From Actinomycetota bacterium (GTDB lineage: Bacteria; Actinomycetota; Actinomycetes; Mycobacteriales; Pseudonocardiaceae), in the NCBI GenBank assembly GCA_021324675.1, contig JAJPIR010000238.1:20419-84418 (forward strand): DNA of 64,000 nucleotides, given 5' to 3'. This document shows positions 25,026-34,430 of the stretch, piece after piece (positions within the stretch are counted from its first letter, which is position 1; every line of letters begins with the position of its first letter). Below the pieces are notes generated by a model. The model worked only from the letters and a program-made list of their open reading frames with translations. It had not been told where the DNA came from and did not search any database. The position numbers and the translations under genes are program-made.

Positions 25026-27206
25026 TCACCTGGCTTGCCTACAGATGTCTGCCTGGCGGGGATTGCTGTAGCGGCAGGTGACTGGCATGGGTTGTGCCAC
25101 GGGATAGCCAGCATCGATTGACCAGGCTAGACGAATGTACTGGGCGTGGGTCCAGGCCAGCGGCGTTGCCGACGTGGTGGCTGCGCCGGGACGCGCGCGA
25201 TCCGGAGCCGGCGCGCGGTCGTCCCAGACCTGTTCGGGGAGCAAGCCGGCGCTGCCCGCGGTCGCGGCAAGAGCGTTCAACGCCTGGGTGGCCGAGGGCG
25301 TGTCACCCGCGAGCAGGTCATACTCGCCGCGTTCGCCGGTCAGGAGCGGCCACAGGCGGCCGTAGGTGCGGTTCGGGGTGGGTTGGTTGATGTCCCACGG
25401 TCCGCCGTCAGCGCGTTCGCCGTAGCCGTCGCTGGTGAACCGGTGCCAGAACTGCCCAGCCGCAGTGGTGGTGGCCAGCTGCTTGTCGATCACTGCAAGG
25501 GTGTTGCGGACGATCGGGTCGGCCGCCGGCTTGACGCCCAGGCGCACCAGCTCCAGGAAGCTGGGGTCGACGACGGCACGCTGATCGATCGGGCCGGGGT
25601 TGTTGTCGCCGAGATCGTAGGTGGTGGCGCGGTCGGGCTGGCCGTCCCTGGTGACCCTCAGGTAGTAGGGCCGGTCGGAGAGCGGCCCGGTGCTGGTGAC
25701 CGTCCACTTATCTACCGAGGACTGCCAGCGATCGGCGATCTCGAGGTAGCGCTGGGCGCCCACGGGATCGCCCACGCGGGTAAGAAGGTCCGCCAGGCAG
25801 ACCAGGCCGCCGACCGCGGAGGCGATGGTGGCGGGAGAGTAGCCGCTCTGGTTCTCCCAGCGTTCCTGCTCGCTCCACGGCGCGCTGTTGCCGTCTTTGC
25901 GGAAGTTCACCAGGAACTCTGCCGCCCGGCGCAGACGGTCCAGAGTGGACTTGTCAGTGCGGCCGAGCAATCCGGCGAGCAGCATCGGCGCGGCAGTCTC
26001 GTCGAGCTGCACGCTGGTCCAGAACGGGGTGCCGTCCACACGGGTGTTCTGCGGCAGGTGCCCATCGGGGCGCTGCTGGACTCCCAGCATGTAGTCCAGC
26101 GCACGATCGGCTGCCGCGCGGTCACCCGCGGCGAGCATCGCGCTGGCCACCTGGTACAGATCGCGCGGCCATACCAGCGTGTACGGGCCGAACTCCGGGA
26201 CCACCCTGCGGTCGAAGCCGAAGGCCCACGGCATGGAGGGGGAAGCGATGAAGGCGCCGGGGTGGTGCTTGTCCTCGCTGGCGGCCAGCACCATCAGCGA
26301 GGTGGTGTACAGGCGTGGGTCACCACGGACCGCGACGGGGATATGCAGCCCGTCGAGGTAGCTGTGCCAGGCATCCGCGTAGGACTGCGCGGTGGCTCCG
26401 AACCCCTGGTGCAGGGTGGCTCGCGCGGTGGCCAGTGCGTCGTCGCGGTGGGCACCGAAGCCCAGCGCGAGGGTCGCTTGTTGCCGGGCGAGCCCGTCGA
26501 TCGGCAGCTGACCGGTCTGCGCGACGTTGCCGGGCCCGGCTCGGGGATAGTGCCCGTCGAGGGTGCCATCCGCCGCGAGGTCGGTCCAGCCGTCGCTGCT
26601 GCCGAGGTAGCCGTTGGCGGTCGCGGTGAAGGCAGGTTCGGCGACGAGCGCGCTGGCGGCAGACACATCAGAGGCGACGAGGGCATCACCGACAGTTGCT
26701 GCGGTGTCGTCGCCGCCTTCCCTGGTCAGTGATGGGTCGTAGGAGGCGAACGCCCGCAGCGGCCGACCGGTCAGGGAGCGCAGATCCACCTTGGTGACGA
26801 CCGTGGCGCGCTGGGGGTCGGTGACGTAGGTGAGCGAGGCACTCCAGCCCCTTCCTGTGGCGCTCTGACGCAGGGTGAGGCTGCGCTCGTCGGACTGCTC
26901 GGTGCGGACGTCGACGTCTTGCAGCCGTTGTGGCGTACCGGTTCCGTCGCTGATGATCAATTGGAGCTCGCGAACCGCTGGGGTGCTCAGATCAGGGTAG
27001 AAAACCTCCGTCATGCCGCTGCCGCCCAGCGTGAACCACACCGGGCTGCGCGCAGACCGCGCGGTACCGAAACCCTGCTTGTCCGCGGGAGTGAACACTG
27101 CATCGACCCCTGGCGCACCGGGAGCCGATGCAGTGCACGCGGCTACCGGCACGGCAACTGTCACGCTGAGGCCGAGCGCCAGCAGCGCAGAGGCCAGCTG
27201 CCGCAT
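25026..27206 (-). CDS. Exported glucoamylase-like GH15 enzyme
   Basis: The 726-residue protein starts with a signal MRQLASALLALGLSVTVAVP ending in VAAC, a possible lipobox. It is followed by a beta-sandwich domain (about 35-280) and the alpha/alpha-barrel GH15 domain (about 290-690). Catalytic-region signatures are TLVWPRDLYQVASAML (about 345), VQLDETAAPMLLAGLL (about 415), WENQSGYSPATIASA (the first catalytic Glu region, about 460) and LLPEQVWDDRAP (second Glu, about 660). It would release glucose from starch or glycogen outside the membrane, feeding the neighbouring GH13 enzyme. Confidence 0.93.
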   Translation of the reverse strand: MRQLASALLALGLSVTVAVPVAACTASAPGAPGVDAVFTPADKQGFGTARSARSPVWFTLGGSGMTEVFYPDLSTPAVRELQLIISDGTGTPQRLQDVDVRTEQSDERSLTLRQSATGRGWSASLTYVTDPQRATVVTKVDLRSLTGRPLRAFASYDPSLTREGGDDTAATVGDALVASDVSAASALVAEPAFTATANGYLGSSDGWTDLAADGTLDGHYPRAGPGNVAQTGQLPIDGLARQQATLALGFGAHRDDALATARATLHQGFGATAQSYADAWHSYLDGLHIPVAVRGDPRLYTTSLMVLAASEDKHHPGAFIASPSMPWAFGFDRRVVPEFGPYTLVWPRDLYQVASAMLAAGDRAAADRALDYMLGVQQRPDGHLPQNTRVDGTPFWTSVQLDETAAPMLLAGLLGRTDKSTLDRLRRAAEFLVNFRKDGNSAPWSEQERWENQSGYSPATIASAVGGLVCLADLLTRVGDPVGAQRYLEIADRWQSSVDKWTVTSTGPLSDRPYYLRVTRDGQPDRATTYDLGDNNPGPIDQRAVVDPSFLELVRLGVKPAADPIVRNTLAVIDKQLATTTAAGQFWHRFTSDGYGERADGGPWDINQPTPNRTYGRLWPLLTGERGEYDLLAGDTPSATQALNALAATAGSAGLLPEQVWDDRAPAPDRARPGAATTSATPLAWTHAQYIRLAWSIDAGYPVAQPMPVTCRYSNPRQADICRQAR

Positions 27207-27342
27207 CCTGTGTCCTCCTCGCCAGGTAAAGGTCCTTTTATCGGCTCGGCGCCGACATGAAAATCATTTGCTCCACACCAACGCAGAAATAACCATGCTG
27301 AGGTCGGACTGATCGTCCTCACGGCAAGCCGGAGGGAACACC

Positions 27343-27771
27343 ATGAGCGAGCTGGCGAAACTGGTTGATGACATTGGGGCGGCGTGGAACGACCACGACT
27401 CTGCCCGGTTTGCAGCGCAGTTCTCCCACGACGCTGTGCTGCGGGTCATCGCGACGGGTGAGGTTACGCGCGGGCGCGAGGAGCTCCGGGCGGACGCTGA
27501 GGCCCTTCTGCGGGCGTTCCCCGACTTGCAGATAGAGAGCAAGAGTACATACGAATGCGGTGAGGCGGTTTGCATCATCGAGTGGACACTCACCGGAACC
27601 CACGAAGGTGAGTACATAGGCATTCCGCCGACTCACCGGTCGGTTGAGCTTCCTGCCTGCTCGATCTTCACGCTCGGTGGCGACGGGCTCGTCGGGGAGG
27701 AGGTCATCTACTTCGACGCTGCGACGTTACTGCGTCAGCTCGGCGCGCTGCCCGAGCCCGCCGATGCTTAG
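27343..27771 (+). CDS. SnoaL/NTF2-like protein
   Basis: The 142-residue protein has the NTF2-like cone fold pattern: helix LAKLVDDIGAAWNDHDSARF, then GREELRADAEALLRAFPDLQ, EWTLTGTHEGEYIGIPPTHR and a terminal strand region. These residues place it with SnoaL-type ester cyclases or hydratases, but the family also contains many binding proteins, so the reaction is unknown. GAGGGAACACC precedes ATG 27343. It is a single gene between two minus-strand genes. Confidence 0.82.
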   Translation: MSELAKLVDDIGAAWNDHDSARFAAQFSHDAVLRVIATGEVTRGREELRADAEALLRAFPDLQIESKSTYECGEAVCIIEWTLTGTHEGEYIGIPPTHRSVELPACSIFTLGGDGLVGEEVIYFDAATLLRQLGALPEPADA

Positions 27772-27907
27772 CGCTGCACCGACACTTGACGGGTGGGCGC
27801 CCCGCACGGAGGTTCACCCGCGCAAGATCACCCTCTATGTGCCTTCGGCGACAGGTTGTGCCGCGCTTGGCGCACAAATCGCGATCGACACAGAAAGAAG
27901 AACATCT

Positions 27908-30305
27908 CTACGAGGAGCTCTGCTGGTGTTGTCCCTTCTCTGCGGCAGCGACGTTGCCTTTCACCTGGAGGAAGCTGTCCGGTGTGACCGAGATGGAGTC
28001 GATGCCGGCACGGACCAGAAAACGGGCGAAGTCGGGATCGTCGCTGGGCCGTTGACCGCACAGACCGACCTTGCGGTCCTTGCGGTGGGCTGAGTCGATC
28101 AGGTTCTCGACGCTTGTGGTGACGGCCGGATCGGTCTCATCGAACAGTGCTGCCAGCCGTCCGGAGTCTCGATCGACGCCGAGCACGAGCTGGGTGAGGT
28201 CGTTGCTCCCGATGGAAAATCCATCGAAGCGCTCGGCGAAATCCTCCGCGAGCACGATGTTGGCCGGGATCTCGGCCATCACGTAGACCTGCAGGCCGTT
28301 GTGACCGCGGCGCAGGCCGTGATCGGCCATGACCTCAAGGACTCGATCGGCTTCGTGCAGGGTGCGGCAGAACGGGATCATGACAACGGTATTGGTCAGA
28401 CCCATATCGTCGCGGACCCGGCGAACGGCCTGGCACTCGAGACCGAAACCCTGCCGGTACCCCTCGCTGTAGTAGCGGCTGGCTCCCCGCCAGCCAAGCA
28501 TGGGATTCTCCTCCTGCGGCTCGAACGCCGTACCGCCGATGAGCCTGGCGTATTCGTTGGTCTTCAGATCGCTCATCCACGATCACCGGCTTTGGCCACC
28601 ACGTGGCCGCGATGCGGGCGATCCCGTAGGCCAAACGTTCGACGAAAAACTGCGCCTTGTCGTCATAACCGCGGGTCAGCTCGGCGATCCGGCGGCGAAC
28701 ATCACCATCCTCGAGATCATCGAAACCGACCAGCGCCATCGGGTGGATCTGGATCTGATTGTTGATCATGAACTCCATCCGGGCCAGGCCTACCCCGTCG
28801 GCCGGCAGCCGCCACCACCGGAAGGAGGCTGAGGGATCGGCGACGTTCAACATGACCTCGGTGGTCGATTCGGGGATGTCAGCGAGGTCGATCTCCCGGT
28901 CCTCGTACTGGAGGATCCCCTCGTAGACGACGCCCTTGTCGCCCTCGGCGCAGGAGACGGTGATCTGCTGCCCGTCGGACAGGATGGTCGTGGCGTCGCC
29001 GGTCCCGACAACAGCCGCCACGCCCAGCTCACGGCTCACGATGGCGGCGTGCGAGGTGCGCCCGCCGTGGTCGGTGACGATGGCCGCGGCTCGTCTCATG
29101 ATCGGCTCCCAGTCCGGGTCGGTGATGCCAGTGACGAGTACCGCCCCGTCCTCGAACCGGTCGATCTCCTCGGAGCTGCTCAGGTTGCAGACCTTTCCGG
29201 CGGCGATGGCGTCACCAATGGCCACACCACTGGTCAATTCCGTGCCGTGTTCAGTGAGCCGGTACGACCGCAGGGTCGAGGCATCTTTGCGCGCCTGCAC
29301 GGTCTCCGGCCGCGCCTGGACGATGTAGAGATCACCACTGTGGCCGTCTTTGGCCCATTCGACGTCCATGGCAGCGTCGTAGTGATCCTCGATGACGGTG
29401 GCCCACCTGGCGAGCTGCAGTATCTCCCGATCGTCCAGGACGAAAGCCTGTTGCTCTTTCTCAGTTGTTTCGTCGGTCTGCGTCGGGTCGTCACCAGATT
29501 GACCGTAGACGATCTTGGATCGCTTGCTTCCGACCTTTTTCGAGATCACCGGAGTCAAGGCCTGGTTTTCCAGCAGCGGCTTGAACACCAGGTACTCGTC
29601 CGGGTCCACCGCGCCGGCGACCACCGACTCGCCCAGACCCCACGAGGCGTTGATCAGCACCACCCGCGGAAAGCCGCTATCAGTGTCGATCGAGAACATC
29701 ACGCCGGCACCGGCCAGATCGGAGCGGACCATTTCCTGCACACCGATGGCCAAAGCGACCTTGAGATGGTCGAAGTCGTGGTCTTGCCGGTAGTTGATCG
29801 CCCGGTCAGTGAACAGCGACGCGTAGCACCGTTTGCAGGCCTCCAGCAACGCCACCTCGCCCGTGATGTTGAGGAACGTCTCCTGCTGGCCGGCGAAGCT
29901 GGCCTCAGGAAGGTCCTCAGCCGTGGCGCTGCTGCGCACCGCCACGTCCGGATTCTCTCGCTGCAGGCGAGCCCCGAGTTCCCGGTAGGCATCCCTGAGT
30001 CCCTGCTCAAGGTGCGGTGGGAATTCAGCCCCCATGATCATCTCACGGACAGTGGCGCCCACTTCTGCCAGGTCAGCGCCGCGACGCAACGCAACCATCT
30101 GCTCGATGATGGGGCTGCGCAAGTCATTGGCGTCCAGAAAGTCCCAGTACGCCTGGGAAATGGTGGCAAACCCGCCCGGCACCCGGATGCCCTTCGGCGC
30201 CAAGGTCCGGATCAGCTCTCCCATGGAGGCGTTCTTGCCACCGACTAAGGAGACGTCGCCTAAGCTCAGATCCTCCAACCACCTCACCACGCCCTGCGCG
30301 GCCAT
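27908..30305 (-). pseudogene. ppsA: Phosphoenolpyruvate synthase with one-base frameshift
   Basis: Read across the break, this is a full-length PEP synthase of about 799 residues. The ATP-grasp part has GGKNASMGEL (about 20), VAVRSSATAEDLPEASFAGQ (about 115) and QARPETVQAR. The swivelling phospho-His is in DHGGRTSHAAIVSRELG. The C-terminal PEP barrel has MLGWRGASRYYSEGYRQGFG and ends with VGLCGQRPSDDPDFA. At 28574-28582 the frame slips: KPVIV should continue with R-MSDLKTNEYARLIGG, but one base is missing, so translation runs into nonsense. The start is ATG 30305 (AAGGAA upstream). It is either a recent knockout or a sequencing error, since both halves are otherwise intact. Confidence 0.88.
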
Positions 30306-30397
30306 CTCGAGTTCCTTCCTGCCCGTCAGATCAGGGAGATGTTCCCCTCTCTCCGATGCCCGCCGCGCGCGACGGGGAAACCAAAGGAGAGCGCAGC

Positions 30398-31030
30398 TCA
30401 CAGCGGGGTGGGCTCGCCGTGATCCAGCACCCGCACCGTGGTCTGCGGTGAGCTCAAGCTGTCGAGCAGCCGGTAATGGAGCTGTTCCCCCTGCCCGGAC
30501 AGCACCGCCTGGTGGATCGGCACAGCGGTGCGCGGCGCCACCGCGCGCAGGTAGTCGATCACCTCGGCGACCTTGAGCCATGGCGCCGACGTCGGCACGA
30601 ACAGCACCTCCACCCGGCCCAGCGGTGGAGTGAACGAGTCGCCGGGATGGAAGTACGCACCGTCAACCAGGTAGGCGTTGTTGGCGATAACCGGGATGTC
30701 GGGGTAGATCACCGCGTGGTCGCCGCCCAGCACCTCGACACGCGCCCCGGCCACCTGCAATGTCATACCGGGCGTGGCGACCTCATGCTCGTGGTCGCCG
30801 AGCCGTTCGGTGCTGCCGGGATCGGCGATCAGCCGAGCCCTCGGATTGCCCTGCAGCAACGCGGGCAGCCGTTCGCCGTCGAGGTGATCGACGTGCTGGT
30901 GAGTGATGAGTACGGCGTCGAGCCCGATGATGCTCTCAAACCCCTCAGACCAGGTTCCCGGGTCGATTAATAACCTCGCCGAGCCGGTATCGAGCAGCAC
31001 GCAGGAATGGCCGAAGTGTGTGATCTGCAC
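30398..31030 (-). CDS. Metallo-beta-lactamase-fold hydrolase (UlaG-like)
   Basis: The 210-residue protein starts MQITHFGHSCVLLDTGSARL and has the zinc signature LITHQHVDHLDGERL (HxHxDH, about 45-58), later His/Asp ligands in GGDHAVI and FHPGDSF, and a final His near AVPIHQAVL. This is the small single-domain MBL type like UlaG and other intracellular hydrolases. The substrate cannot be told. The start GTG 31030 is inferred from where family similarity begins; AGGAGG lies 11-13 bases before it. It follows no obvious operon. Confidence 0.9.
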   Translation of the reverse strand: MQITHFGHSCVLLDTGSARLLIDPGTWSEGFESIIGLDAVLITHQHVDHLDGERLPALLQGNPRARLIADPGSTERLGDHEHEVATPGMTLQVAGARVEVLGGDHAVIYPDIPVIANNAYLVDGAYFHPGDSFTPPLGRVEVLFVPTSAPWLKVAEVIDYLRAVAPRTAVPIHQAVLSGQGEQLHYRLLDSLSSPQTTVRVLDHGEPTPL

Positions 31031-31212
31031 AATGCCGATAATCCTCCTACTCTCCTCCGCCGTCATCAGGACGGAGGCCAAGTCATCGTCGCGACGGCAT
31101 GGTCTACTGGCTTGCCCTTATGCGACCTGCGCCGGCTGGCGACTCAGCGGGGACAAAGGGCGCCAGCATGAGAAAAAATCGGCCACCTCATGAAGTCCGT
31201 CATGAAGTCCGT

Positions 31213-31776
31213 CTAATGAGGCCGGTTGGTGAGCTTGTCGCGCAGCCGGTCGACCATTCCCACTCCGGGGCCGACGATCTTGTGGAAGAGCTCGCTGTGC
31301 GGCGCCCCTGGGTGCGGGCGGGTCGGAGCCAGCTTTTTGGCGGTGTCGACCTTTTCCCGCAGTTTGATCAGCTCGTCACGAGGCACTCGCTCGCGCAACC
31401 GGGGAAATTGCTCGGTTTCCTCATCATGCGCATGATGGCGCAGCTTGTCGGTCATTTCCTGGACCAAGGCATCGAAGCGCGGCTCGGCGGCTTGGGCGCC
31501 CTCCAGCTGCTTCATGACCTGCTCGAGTTCCTGGTGCTCTTCCGTGTCGTGCTTGGCGGCCTGCTCACCATCTGGCAAGTACTCCCGCATTGCGGGATAC
31601 ACGTACATTTCCTCCACCACCGAGTGCCGCACGACCTCGCTGATCACCGTGTCGGCAAGCTCCCTGCGCTCGTCGACATCAGTGCTCGAAGCGATCCTGC
31701 CGAGAAGCTGCAAGGCTTCCCGATGGTCGGCGACCAGCTCGTCGATGACATCAATGTCAGTGCGCTGTTGCGCCAC
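31213..31776 (-). CDS. Hemerythrin HHE-domain protein
   Basis: The 187-residue protein begins MAQQRTDIDVIDELVADHRE and has the iron-ligand pattern of a four-helix hemerythrin: DHREAL (about 18), VVRHSVVEEMYVYP (about 50-60), KHDTEEHQELEQ (about 80-90) and LRHHAHDEETEQFPRL (about 115-130). It probably binds a di-iron centre and senses or stores O2, NO or peroxide; related mycobacterial proteins respond to redox stress. GGAGGAGG lies 6 bases before GTG 31776, which fixes the start. The tail (about 140-187) is Pro/Lys-rich. Confidence 0.92.
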   Translation of the reverse strand: MAQQRTDIDVIDELVADHREALQLLGRIASSTDVDERRELADTVISEVVRHSVVEEMYVYPAMREYLPDGEQAAKHDTEEHQELEQVMKQLEGAQAAEPRFDALVQEMTDKLRHHAHDEETEQFPRLRERVPRDELIKLREKVDTAKKLAPTRPHPGAPHSELFHKIVGPGVGMVDRLRDKLTNRPH

Positions 31777-31915
31777 GTCAACCTCCTCCAGCGGGTTCTG
31801 GGCCAGCTTCGGAATACCCACGAGCAGGAAGCTAAACCTCCCGAACGCGCGTCCTTGCGCGGCGGCCGGTTGGTGCGCGCAGGAAGCAAACAAATGCCGG
31901 GGATTGACTTAAGAG

Positions 31916-31954
31916 TAAGGCCAGCCTAACCTCCTTGAGGTAAGGCTATTCACC
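31916..31954 (+). promoter_or_regulatory. Pair of candidate DtxR/IdeR iron boxes upstream of efeO
   Basis: TAAGGCCAGCCTAACCTCC (31916-31934) and TGAGGTAAGGCTATTCACC (31936-31954) each match about 12-14 of 19 positions of the known iron box TTAGGTTAGGCTAACCTAA, including its central GGCTA or GCCTAACCT core. They lie 17-60 bases before the efeO start. Iron-dependent repression is inferred from this and from the gene content. Confidence 0.6.
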
Positions 31955-31976
31955 CAATGGTGGTGATGAGGTGACA

Positions 31977-33164
31977 ATGCTGCCTAGGTTGATTACTGAA
32001 CGTCAAAGTCTGAGAGCATCATCGATAATGGGTTCCTTCGACCGGGGAATCGCTGCCCCGATCCTGATCTGCGCCGCAGCGGTGCTGGCAGGCTGCGGTC
32101 GGTCGGATACGGCGGCTCCGGCGACCCAGCCGGCCACCGAGGTCAAAGTCGCTCTGTCGGAGGCCGGTTGCGAGCCGCAACCGGCGAGCGTGCCCGCCGG
32201 CCCGGTACGGTTCATGATCACCAACTCCGGTGCGTCGCACGTCACCGAAGTGGAGTTACTGCGCGACGGCAAGATCGTCGGCGAGAAGGAGGGCGTCAAG
32301 CCCGGTTCGTCGGGTGACCTTGTGCTGCGCTTGGAAGGCGGCGGCGCATACAGCGTTCATTGCGCCGGGGGCGCGAGAAATGACTGGCCGCTGGCCGTCA
32401 CAGGTGGCGGTGAGGGGCCAGGTACCGGCCCAGCGAACGCCACACTGGCGGCTGCCACCCAGGGCTACCACGATTACGTCGTCACTGAGGTGGACCAGCT
32501 TGTGACGAGCACAAAACAGTTCACCGATGCGGTGCGAGCGGGTGACATGGAGAAGGCCAAGCAGCTCTATCCGGTGGCACGGGTGCACTACGAAAGCATC
32601 GAGCCGGTAGCTGAAAGCTTCGGGGACTTGGACCCAGAAATCGATGCACGCATTGACGACGTCGACAATCCCGCTGACTGGACCGGCTTTCATCGCATCG
32701 AAAAGGCGCTGTGGCAAGACCAGACGCTGGCCGGGATAGGCCCGCTTGCCGACAAGCTGGACGCCGACGTAGCCACGCTCAAGTCGAAGGTGGCCACTGA
32801 AACGTACCAACCGGCCCAGCTGGGCAACGGAGCCGGCGAGTTGCTCAACGAGGTGTCGACGACGAAGGTGACCGGCGAAGAGGACCGCTACTCGCACACC
32901 GACTTGTGGGATCTCGCGGCTAACGTCGACGGCGCGCGCAAGTGCTTTGAACTGCTGAAGCCGGCCCTGGAAGCCAAGGACCCGGCGCTGGTCCGGCAGT
33001 TGGAAGCCCGCTTTGCGGATGTGGCCGGCAGCCTGTCGAAGTACCGGCAGGGTGACGGCTACGTCGACTACAGCACCGTGACCCCAGACCAGCGGCGCCA
33101 GCTGGCCAACGCGGTTAACGCGCTGGCCGAGCCGATGTCCCAGGTGGCAGGGCGGGTGGTGTGA
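31977..33164 (+). CDS. efeO: EfeO-type iron-uptake lipoprotein
   Basis: The lipoprotein signal IAAPILICAAAVLAGC (lipobox LAGC) is followed by a cupredoxin-like domain (about 55-135, VKVALSEAGCEPQPASVPAG, then VHCAGG). An imelysin/M75 domain follows (about 150-390), with HYESIEPVAESFGDLDPEID, WTGFHRIEKALW and SHTDLWDLAANVDGARKCFE. EfeO binds iron outside the membrane and hands it to a permease. ATG 31977 has GAGGTG at good spacing; the later in-frame ATG at 32028 would give a shorter leader. The usual permease EfeU is absent, and efeB follows with a start that overlaps the efeO stop. Confidence 0.92.
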   Translation: MLPRLITERQSLRASSIMGSFDRGIAAPILICAAAVLAGCGRSDTAAPATQPATEVKVALSEAGCEPQPASVPAGPVRFMITNSGASHVTEVELLRDGKIVGEKEGVKPGSSGDLVLRLEGGGAYSVHCAGGARNDWPLAVTGGGEGPGTGPANATLAAATQGYHDYVVTEVDQLVTSTKQFTDAVRAGDMEKAKQLYPVARVHYESIEPVAESFGDLDPEIDARIDDVDNPADWTGFHRIEKALWQDQTLAGIGPLADKLDADVATLKSKVATETYQPAQLGNGAGELLNEVSTTKVTGEEDRYSHTDLWDLAANVDGARKCFELLKPALEAKDPALVRQLEARFADVAGSLSKYRQGDGYVDYSTVTPDQRRQLANAVNALAEPMSQVAGRVV

Positions 33165-34411
33165 CGATGGAACCCGCGTCAGCTGCCCGGGTGTCGCGGC
33201 GGCGGTTGCTGGGTGGCGTCGCCGGGCTCGGGCTGATCAACGCTGCCGGTATCGGCCTCGCCGGCTGCGCCACCCAATCAGCCAGCGCTGCCCAGGACAC
33301 CGTCCCGTTCTACGGTGCTCATCAAGCTGGGATCACCACCGACATTCAAGACCGGTTGGCCTTCGCCGCCTTTGACGTCACGACCACCCGCCGCGAGGAC
33401 CTCCAGGCATTGCTCAAAACCTGGACAGCAGCGGCAGAGGCGATGACCCGGGGCGCGATGGTGCCCGGTGACTCGCACGCCAACGAGATGCCTCCGGCGG
33501 ACACCGGGGAAGCCGTCGGGCTGTCGCCTGCGCGGCTGACCATCACCGTCGGGTTCGGCCCTTCGCTGTTCGATGGGCGATTTGGGCTGGCGCCGCGCCG
33601 GCCGGCGGCGTTGACCGAGCTGCCGGCGTTGCCCCATGAGACCCTGGACCCGGCACGCTGCGGAGGCGACATCGGCATCCAGGCCTGCGCCAACGATCCG
33701 CAAGTCGCCTTCCACGCAGTACGCAATCTGGCTCGCCTAGGGCGCGGCACCGTGGTCACCCGGTGGACCCAGCTCGGCTTCGGCCGCACGTCTTCCACCG
33801 GCGCGACACAGGAGACGCCCCGCAACCTGATGGGCTTCAAAGACGGCACCCGCAACATTCGCAGCGACGACGCTGCGGCGCTGGACAAGCACGTCTGGGT
33901 CGGCACCGAGGCCGGGCAGGACTGGATGCGCGGCGGCAGCTACCTGGTGGCCCGCCGGATCCGGATGTTCGTCGAAACGTGGGACCGCGACCGGCTCAGC
34001 GACCAGGAAGCGGTGTTTGGCCGGGCGAAGTACACCGGTGCCCCGCTCAGCGGGAAAACCGAGTCCGACAACCCGGACTTCACCGCCAAAACCGCTGACG
34101 GCCAGTTGACCATCCCGGAGGACGCGCACATCCGGCTAGCGGCGTTCGAAAACAACAACGGCCTGCGCATCCTGCGCCGCGGGTATTCCTTCACCGACGG
34201 CACCGACGCCCGGACCGGCACCCTGGATGCCGGGCTGTTTTTCATCAGCTTCCAGAAAGATCCCGCGCAATTCATCACCCTCCAGCGCAAGCTCGGCACC
34301 CAGGATGCGCTCAACGAATACATCCTCCATGTCGGCTCAGCACTCTTCGCCTGCCCGCAAGGAGTTCCGGACGCCTCCCGCTACTGGGGACATGCACTGG
34401 TCGAAGGCTGA
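33161..34411 (+). CDS. efeB: Dyp-type peroxidase / deferrochelatase
   Basis: The 416-residue protein has a Tat signal SRRRLLGGVAGLGLINAAG (about 8-26) ending in a lipobox-like AGC. It is followed by a Dyp peroxidase fold. The catalytic Asp is in LMGFKDGTRNI (GxxDG, about 225-230). Other signatures are SYLVARRIRMFVETWDR and the C-terminal GLFFISFQKDPAQFITLQ. It would oxidise Fe2+ or remove iron from haem outside the membrane. It overlaps efeO by 4 bases (GTGA), so the two are translationally coupled. ATG 33167 is an alternative start. Confidence 0.94.
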   Translation: MTMEPASAARVSRRRLLGGVAGLGLINAAGIGLAGCATQSASAAQDTVPFYGAHQAGITTDIQDRLAFAAFDVTTTRREDLQALLKTWTAAAEAMTRGAMVPGDSHANEMPPADTGEAVGLSPARLTITVGFGPSLFDGRFGLAPRRPAALTELPALPHETLDPARCGGDIGIQACANDPQVAFHAVRNLARLGRGTVVTRWTQLGFGRTSSTGATQETPRNLMGFKDGTRNIRSDDAAALDKHVWVGTEAGQDWMRGGSYLVARRIRMFVETWDRDRLSDQEAVFGRAKYTGAPLSGKTESDNPDFTAKTADGQLTIPEDAHIRLAAFENNNGLRILRRGYSFTDGTDARTGTLDAGLFFISFQKDPAQFITLQRKLGTQDALNEYILHVGSALFACPQGVPDASRYWGHALVEG

Positions 34412-34430
34412 GCCGAGCTAACACCCGGGC

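Noticed and set aside
25146..26732. Long plus-strand open frame (528 codons) opposite the glucoamylase gene
   Set aside because: Its codons mirror the GC-rich third positions of the minus-strand GH15 gene; it has no family motifs and lacks a ribosome site.
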